From positions 223,714-287,713 of the forward strand of contig NZ_BMNE01000007.1 of assembly GCF_014646295.1 (NCBI RefSeq): 64,000 nt of DNA, written 5' to 3'. Within the stretch, counting starts at the first letter, position 1. Each line of letters starts with the position of its first letter. The DNA is from Nocardia rhizosphaerihabitans (GTDB lineage Bacteria > Actinomycetota > Actinomycetes > Mycobacteriales > Mycobacteriaceae). The position numbers and the translations under genes are program-made. The notes under the pieces were generated by a model, which saw only the letters and a program-made list of their open reading frames with translations, did not search any database and was not told the DNA's origin. Positions 53,301 through 62,300 of this stretch are shown here, one piece after another.

Positions 53301-56300
53301 GGATCTCCGCGAATCGTGTTCGCTCGTACGCCTTCCGCACGAGATGCGGCCACACCGGGCGACCGTCCTCGACCACCGGCCGACCATCGGCATCCGGATG
53401 CAGCAGGCGGTCCACTTCCACCAGCACCGGACCGGTGCTGTCGGCGATCATGATCCGGTAGCGGCTCGCCGTGGCCCGGTCCTCGGTGTCGGCCATCGCG
53501 AACATGTCCACGATCGCGCCCGGATCCCGTCGCGCCAGCTCCCGCAGCTGCTCGGTGAACTCCTTGTCGCCCAACAACTCCGGGACGTCCTCGGCTGCGG
53601 GCCCCTCCGGCCCCCACAGTGGGTCATCGATCGGCTGTGCCGGGTACAGCCCGAACGCGGCGGCGTGTTCGGCCGACATCAGCCACGCGTCACCGCCGGT
53701 GACCGGCTTGACCTCCACCAGCGCCGGATCATCGGCCCGCCGCACCGCGTAGCGCTGACCGTCCACCAGTCCGCGATCGCGAAGAATTCCGCCCTCCGGC
53801 ACCCGCACGCGCGGCGGTGTCGGCACGGCCACCAGGGTTTCCCGGTCGATCACCGCGTCCACCGGCGCGACGAACGCGGGCCGCACCCACTCGTCGAGCA
53901 AGCCGGTGAACGACACCACCCGCCTGGTCACGTCGTACTGCGGGGCCAGCTCGATGCGGCCGACCCGGAATTCGGTCAGCCGGTGGTCGCTGATCAGCCC
54001 GCCGATGCCACGCTCGTCCAGCGCGACCGGCCTGCCCTGGAAATCCAGCGCCTCGATCCGGCCCGCCCGGCCGCGGTGCAGCACGAACAGCTGCTGCGCC
54101 GAGGTACCGAGCAGCATGATGTCGGCCGGATCCGCGGGCCGCCACTCGGTGACCGCAGCGGTCTGCACGGTCCACGCGCCGTCGAACCACTGCTCCACCG
54201 CGACCGCCCATTCCGGCGCGATCGGGGCAGGCTCGAGCACTTCACTCGTCGGCCGGGCCGCGGCGTTCACGCTCTGATCGGGCCGTGCGCCGGACGCGAA
54301 CATGGTGCCCGCACCGGTCGAGCTGAGCGTGCGGAACAGGTTCAGTTCGCCGAGCGGAACCTGGAGGACCGTACCGGGGCGGCGGGGATCAACCACTTCG
54401 ACGAAGGTGTCCGTTCCGGACCGCAGGACGCGGCGCACCGAGTAGCCGTGGCTCGAAACGACCGGTGCCGTCGGGTGATACGTGCGTGCGATGTTCGACC
54501 TGGTGCCGAGAGAGACGGTATCGCCCCGCGACAGTAGGAACTCGATGCGCGCGGCCAGCCACTGCGCCACCGTGGTGTCGGCCAGCCTGGTGTTCGCGAA
54601 CCAGGCGGACAGGTGCTGTTCGACGGCGCCGCTCGCGGCCCGCCACTGCTTGCCGAGGCGGGTGACGAAGCCGACCCGATTGTCGTCGTTGGTCCAGGCC
54701 GACAGTGCCTCCAGCACCGCGTCGACCGTGCCGTTGTCGCCCAGCCGCGCGATCAGGTCCGCGCGGGTGATCGCCGACAGCGGCACCGACGCCAGCTCGG
54801 GGCTGTCCAGCGCCGCGCGGACGCGCTTCAGCTCGGCTTTCACGTGGTTCAGCGCCAGTGTCTTGAAGGCGGCGCCGAGATCGTCCTGCGCGAGCTGCGC
54901 GGTGCGGAATTCGTGCTCCCAGTCCTGCATCATCCGCACGAATCCCGCACTGCCCGCGATGTCGATCATGGTGTCGTAGTCGACCAGGAACGGCATGCGC
55001 GTCAAGCTGAGACGTTCGCTCGCGGAAGGCTGGCTGCGGCCCGCGGTCCCCGGCAGCACCGGCGGACGCAGCGTCGCCCCGGCAGCGGCCGAATTGCCAC
55101 CGTGGATGCCCTGGTAGCCGGCCGCGCCGCCGCGCAGGATCGCGAAGGCCTTTTCGACCAGTGCGGGCCAGAACGGCTGATCCGGGTTCTGTACCGCGTA
55201 GATCATCGTGCCGTCGGTGCCGCGATGGTAGAAGGTGTCGTCGACCCGGACCCACACCCAGGCGTGCGTCTGTTCGTCGTAGAAGCGCACGTCGTACATG
55301 CCGTCGAGGTCCTCGACCGGCTTGATCATGTCGGTGATCAAGCCGGGGTGGTCGGTGGCCATCCCGATCAGCGGGGCGATCAGATAGCAGTCACCGAGGC
55401 GGCCCTGCTTGGCGTCGCCCGGCTGTGGCAGTCCCGTCGGGCCGTACAGCGGCCCGCGCGCGCGTTCGGCCTTGACGTCGAGTCGCGTGGGTTCCACCGC
55501 GTACCAACCGAATTCCGGTCCCGCGTGCACCGCCATCGAGTAGCGGGGCTCGCCGGAATGCGGCCGCGCCCGGAATGCCTTGCCGGGCAGTTCGACAACG
55601 GCGCCCGCGGCATCGACGACCCAGCCCAGACTGTGCGGGCTCGGCGGGATAATGGGCCGCAACAGCTCCTGACCATCCGCGCGATTGAGCCGACGGCCGG
55701 GCACGAAGGCGCCGGCGACCATCTCGGGCGTCAGGACGGCGGTGCGGCCGTCCGGAAGCTGTATTCGGACATGGCCGTCCGCTTCCCGAGCGAGCACGGG
55801 CAGCGACCTCGCCGTGCGGATGGCGACCAGACGCTGTTCGCTGTCGCTGACCAGCAGCGTTCCCGGCACGGCCGCGATGTGTGCCGTGGTGACCGGCATC
55901 GGCCATTCCATGCCGGCGGGCGCGCTCTCGGCCGAGCCATCCGGTACCGGAATCGCCGCCCGCTCGAAGGCCGCGCTCTCCACCTCCGGAGTGTCGAACA
56001 GCGCGGCCAGTTCGCCCTCGTCGAGCAGATCGGCGATCGGATGCGGCGGACCCACCGTGACCGGACCACTCACGGGCAGTGGCGCGCCGAGCAGGGGCGT
56101 GCTGGTGCCGGGCAGCTCCTCGACCAGTGCCGGGTGAACCACCGTCTCCGTATCTTGCTGTGCTGGTTCGTCTTCGAGTCCGGCGGCGACGTCGTCCTCG
56201 TCGACACCCTCCGGTGCGAAAAGCCCGTCGTTGACCAGAGCCGCGGCCCAGTTACCGATCGACCGGGAATTCTTCAGTTCGTCGATCGCCGCCGCGTCCC

Positions 56301-59300
56301 CGATGGTCCTGGCCGCCAGGTGCGCCGCGAGCACGGCGTACGGCCAGATCGGGGTGGTGGCGAGATCGGTCACCGCGGGATCGGCTGGGACGACCGTCGA
56401 GCGGTCCACCCGAACCCATTGCCGCTCACCGGATACCAGTACGGCCACGTCCACGTGGCTCAGGTTCCCGTCGCGGTCGAGGACCGGGCGCAGCATCGTC
56501 GTGATGGCCGCCGGGTCGGCGACGAGCTCGCGCAACTGCCGGACGGCTGCCCAATCCGGCAGGCCCGCAAGGTCTTCGACGACCGGACCGCGAGCACCGT
56601 AGAGTTCACCGCCGAGCTGCTGGGGCAGGCGGATACCGACCCGGTGCGCCTCGGCCGTCGCGATCGTGTACGTCTCCTTGCCTGCGCGTACCGAGATGTA
56701 GTCCGGCAGTTGCGGATGCGGTTCGGCCACCACGGTCTGATGCTCGAACAGCACGATGTCGCCCGCGTCCAGCGTCTGGACGGTCACCGCGCGCGCATAC
56801 CACCCGTTCGCCGCGTCCCAGCGATATCCCTTCTCGGCCAGTGCGGCGACAGGGACGCGCAGGGGGCCGTTCGGTCCGGACAGCGCGACGTGCCCGGCCT
56901 GCTCGTCCACGGTTCCGGCGACCAGCAGGATTCCGCCCTCGAACGGTGGCCACACCCGCGTCCCCGCACCGAACCGCTGGACCAGCGGCGGGAATTCGAA
57001 GGCAAGCCGGGAACCGGGCGAGGTCAGCACCGGTATCCCCGCGTCCACCGGGCCGCTCGACGGCCGCGGCAGCGCCATCTCGACGTCCGCCGCGAACTGC
57101 GCCGGCGGAAACTGCGGTGCGACCGCGGTCACCGGCTGGGTGGAGCCCGGATTCCTCGGCGCCGGTTCATCATCGGACGGTGCGTGGAACGCCTGCGTCA
57201 ACAGGGAGGGCGCAGCGCGCGGGGCGGTGTGCACCGGCACCCCGATCCCCGTTTCGTAGGCGCGCACCGCGCCGACCGCCTCCAGGACCAGCAGCGGCCA
57301 CGACGGCGTCGCGTCGGACATCGCGGCCTGGATCACCGTGGATCGGTCCACCCGCACCCAGCGCGGTTGCCCGGCCACGGTCAGCAGCACATCGATGCCG
57401 ATAACATTGCTGTTGCCGACGAGCACCCGGCCGCCCTGGCCCAGCACGTTGCCGTGCTTGTCGACGTGGTTCGGGAAGATCGCGGTGGCGATCCCGTCGA
57501 CCGTCCTGAGTGCGCCGCCGTCGACGACGACGTAGCGGACCATGTTCAGGATGTTCACCGGATTCGTCGCGCGCGCACGCAACTCCGCGACCTCGGGCCA
57601 GTCCTGCAGCCCGGCGAGGTCGTCGACCGTTGGCCCGCGTCGGCCGAAGATCGGCCGGTCCAGTCGGCGCGCCCGCCGCAACCCGGCGGCCGCCGCCTGG
57701 TCCTCGGCGACCCACAGCGGCTCGCCCTCGTTGCGGAGCAGGATCTGGCCCGGCCGGGTCTGCGGCGACGGGTCGACCACGACGGGCAGCTGCGAGACCA
57801 GCACCTGCGCACCGGAAGGCAGCGTCAGCGCACCGGAGACCCGTGTGCCGCCGGGCCGGACGAGCCCGAACTGCGCGGCCACCCGCTCATCGATCCAGTG
57901 GCGCCGATCGCCGACGTGCAGCAGCACGTGGCCGGGGAACGGCCGCGGGTCGACGACGACCCGCTGATGCTCGAACACCAACTCCCCGTTGGGCAGTGGG
58001 ATCGCTCTGGCCAGCCACTCGTGCACCGGGTCCCAGTGGTAGCCGTGCGCGGCGAGCGTCGCCATCGGCACATCGACGGTCCCGCTCAGACCGGTGACCC
58101 GTGCCGTGTCGGTGCCGTCGGGGCGCAGGAACCTCGCCTGGAGCGACAGGACGCCGCCGTCGAACGGTTCGACGACCGATCCATCCGCCGCCACCAGTGG
58201 CGCGTACCCGTACACGACCCTGGTCCCCAGCCCGATCGGTGCGAGCACCGGCCCGATCGGCGTCCCGTTGTGCGGGCCGAGCGGATTCGACGCGGCCACC
58301 GCCGCGGGCAGCGCGGCGTGGTCGACAACGGCATCGAGGACAAAATTGGGCGGCGTGATCTGCTCGATCGGGAGGGGCGCGAACAGTTCCTGGTCGTCGT
58401 AGGCGGCGAGGTCGGTGTCGTCGTCGATGTCGTCCCGCGTGGCCTCGTAGGCCTCGAGCACGAAGGCGGGCCAGGTCGGATGACCGGCCCAGGTCCCGTC
58501 CCGCGCCGGCCCCGGCAGCGCGGTCACACCGTTGACCCGCACCCACTGCGGCCTGCCCTGCACCAGCAGGTGGACCGTGGCTGTCGTGCCGTCGTCGTCG
58601 ACGCGGATCAGCTCGCGCAGCCGGTTCGGTTCCTCGGCCGCCACCTGCCGCAACTGGTTCACCGCAGGCGAATCCGGCAGGTGCGTCAGGTGATCGGCCA
58701 GCGGACCGACCGCATCGGGCCACGGCGCACCACGGAGTCGGCTGAAGGCGGGCAATCCGAGGCGGGCCAGTTCGACGCGATCGACCGTCACCAGGTCGCC
58801 GTCGACATCGAGGCGTTCCAGCTGGACGGCGCCACTGCCGATCGGTGTCGGCAGGACCCGTTCGTACCCGAACACGACCTCGGTGCGGGTCGCACCCGGC
58901 CGCCGGATCGGATAGCTGCGGACGTACTCCACCGGGGCGTCCGAGGTCGTCGTCCCCGCCGGGACCAGCGGAATCGGTCCGGCGTCATCGGTTTCGATGC
59001 TTTCGGTGAAGTCGAAGTGCACGACCGACTGCCAGGAGGCGTCCTGGTTTTCGAGCACGCGGGCGGCGGCCAGCGCCTCGAGGAACAGCGCACCCCAGAC
59101 CGGCGTGTTCGCCTGCTCGGTCGGTGGGAGCGCCGTCGAGCGCTGCACCCGGATCCAGGTCGGTGTCCCCGACACGGGGAGCAGAACGTCCAATCCGACG
59201 GCGCGGGTGGCGGATTCGGACTTCTCGACGACCGGGCGCAGCAGGCGCTCGAGCGCCGCCGGGTCGGCGGCCAGGTTCCGCAGGTGCCGCACCACCGGCC

Positions 59301-62300
59301 ACTGCGGCAGGTGCCGCAAGTCCTCGACGAGCGGGCGCCCGGTCGGACCGAACAGCGGACCATCGAGGTCACGCGCGGCGAGCAGGCCGAGCGGTGTCGC
59401 CGCCACCTCGGCGATCGGCGCCCTGGCGAAGTCGGTGAAATCCGCGGACGGCACGACGATCTGCGACCCGTACCGGTCGACGATAGCTGTCACCAGCTGG
59501 TGCGGAACCGGGAAGCCGAATTCGTCGAGGTACTGGTCCAACGGCGCGAGTTCCTCGGCCCGGTACTCCGGCGGTGTGAGGTCGTCGGCCGGGTACTGCG
59601 GCGGCGCAGGGGCGGCCGTGCGCAGAGGCCGGTCGGCCTGGTCATAGACGGAGAGCACGAGGAACTGGTTGAAATAGTGTGCGGGGACAGTGGTTTCGCG
59701 CCCGGTGTCATCGGTCAGCAGTACCGCGGTGACCCGGTTGGTGTCGTCGAGGAAGACTTTCGACACCTCGTAACGGTAGTCGCCGAGCAGCCCGCTTTCG
59801 GTGGGACTGTTGGGCCAGGCCGGCCGGGTGCTCACGATCAGCGCGCGGCTGTGTTCGAACAGCTGGTGCAGCCGCGAGCCGACCGAGTCCCGCAGGGCGG
59901 AAAGGCTGACCGGCGCATCGGTGTCCCACTCCGACATCGCGTCGAGCAGTCGCGGCCACGACGAGTCGTACATCGCCTGGTGCTCGGTGCCGACGAATTG
60001 CTCCTCCAGGAATGCGCGGAAGCCGGCGGTGGTGGAGACGTCGTTGACGCGCATCCAGTGCGCGAACTCCTCCCGGGTCAGATTCGCGGTCAGCGCGTCG
60101 AACAGTGCGGGCCAGCGCGCCGATACGGCCTCGCCGTAGGACAGCAGGCGGGTACGCAGTTGCCGCAGTGGCTGTCGTAGCACCGGCTGCTCAGCCGTCG
60201 AGATGGCCAGCTCCACTTCGAAGCGATGCTGGTCGGCGATGTCGCCGCCTTGTTGCAGCCAGGCGAGGACGACGTCGACGGAGTTTTCCGGGGCGCGAGC
60301 CGCGGCCCGTGCGGCCCGCACGGCTTCCCACACAGCGAAGTCGGGCACCACCGTCTGCCGGCGCTCCCAGTCGTGCCGAAGGCCCGAGATCACCTCGGCC
60401 GCGTCGGCATTGCCGAGCGCTGCCGCGAGCGCGGACTCGCTCAGGTTCATCGGGTGCTCGTCGACACGGTGCACGGCGCCCCGAGTAGGTCGCCACGAGC
60501 CCGCGGGCGTCCATTCGCCCGCCGGACGTAGCGCGTTGACCACGCTGTACCGGTTACCGCGCAGGGCGCCCTGGATATGCGGCCCGGACTCCTCCGTACT
60601 CAGCAGCGTCTGCCAAGCCTTCTCGACCACGAGCGGCCACAGCGGTCGATCCGGTCGGTGCGCGCCGTAGGCCATCGCGCCGTCGTAGGCGGGGAACTGG
60701 CGGTCCACGGCGACGCGGATCGCACGGCCGTCGGGGCCGGTGAACCGCACCTCGTACGCGCCGTCGAGGCGCTCGCGGACCATGCGGCGCACCCAGCCGG
60801 GACGTTCGCGGGCCAGCTCACGCAGCTGGGCGGACAGATGCTGGTCGCCGGCATGCCGACGATCGTTGTCCCGCAGCACATCCTGCTCACCGGGGACACC
60901 GGTGAACAGGCGGCGCGTGACCGGCATCGAGACCAGCACGGGCACGGGAAGGCCGGGGTCGGCGGCGGGGAGCCCGTGGAGTGCGCGGTTGACCGGTTGG
61001 TCGATGCGGCGGGTGGGCCGGTCGTGGATCTCGCCCGGATTCGTGTGCCACCGATGGTCGTGGACTTCGAGCGTGTGCGGCGGCGGGGCCGCGCCGCCGC
61101 GCTCGAGCACGGTCCTGACGCCGTGGAATCGCGACACCGCCGAAGCCAGCCGCTGCTTGCCGTCCGCCGACGTGTCCTTCGCCCAATTCAGCGCGGATGC
61201 GGTCGATTCGGGCCCGAACGCCCCGTCGTGCGCCATCCAGACGACGACGGCCGTACTCGCGGCGAGACTGTCGTGTTCGGCGGCGGTGTACAGGTCTATC
61301 CCGGTCCGCAGGCCCCGCCACTGCTGCGGCAGCCCTGCCGGTCGCTGGCTGGGCACATGCCACGCCACCGTCTCGGCCCGGTCGGCGTCGCCGTAGCTGA
61401 GGATCATCGAGCCCGCACCGTCGAACGCCTGTGGCCGGCAACTCAGCAGGTACACCGGCGGCGCGGCGATGCCGGAGAGCTCGGCGCCGCGGCGCGCGTA
61501 TTCCTCGGCCTGGGCGAGTCCCCGGATCGCCTGCGACACAAACAGGTGCAGCTTGCGCTCACCGGCGGTGAGTTGGCGATCACTCCGGACACGGGCGAGC
61601 CGGTCCAGTTCCGCGGTCAGGTAGCCACGGTTCATCTCGTCGCGGACGGCGGCCGGGATGCCCGCCAGGTCGCGCAGCATGTGATGCTTGGTGGTCAGGC
61701 GGTATCGCGCGTCCTGCGGCAGTTCGGCGAAACGCAGCTCGTTCCACCACCGCTCGCCGTGCGCGGTCCACCATTCCAGGGTCTTCTCGGCGCGCTGGAC
61801 CGAACTCGGCAGGAGGCCGAATCCGGGCAGCGCGGGCGGGGCGGTGAACTGCGTGGTCGCCCCCGCCGCGGGTCGGCGCCGGAACGGGTTGGACACACCG
61901 AGCAGATCCCCCGCGGGTGTCCGCGCGGCCACCGTGGACGACGACGCTGCGGTGACGTTCGCGGCGCCGAAGGCGAACAGCGTGCCCGCGCCCGCGGCGC
62001 TGATCGTGGTGAACTGGTTGAGTTCGTCGATCGGGACCCCGATTTCGCGGTCGTGTTGCGGGTCGCGGATCACCACGCGCGTGGTCGCGCCGGATCGGTC
62101 CACCCGGACCACCGAGTAGGCGTGTTTGGCGGTCAGCACGCTGCTCGGATGGTAGGTGGCAGTGTCGAAGGCGGCCTTGGTACCCAGGCTGACGGTGTCG
62201 CCGCGCCGGACCAGATGGTCGATGCGGTCGGCCATCCACTGCGCGACGGTCGTGTCGGACAGCTTGGTGTCCGATTTCCAGGCGTCGAGATGCTGTTCGA

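Noticed and set aside
54613..60180. 1,855-codon plus-strand frame opposite the giant gene
   Set aside because: Antisense shadow produced by strong GC bias in third positions; no motif, while the minus strand shows repeated protease motifs.
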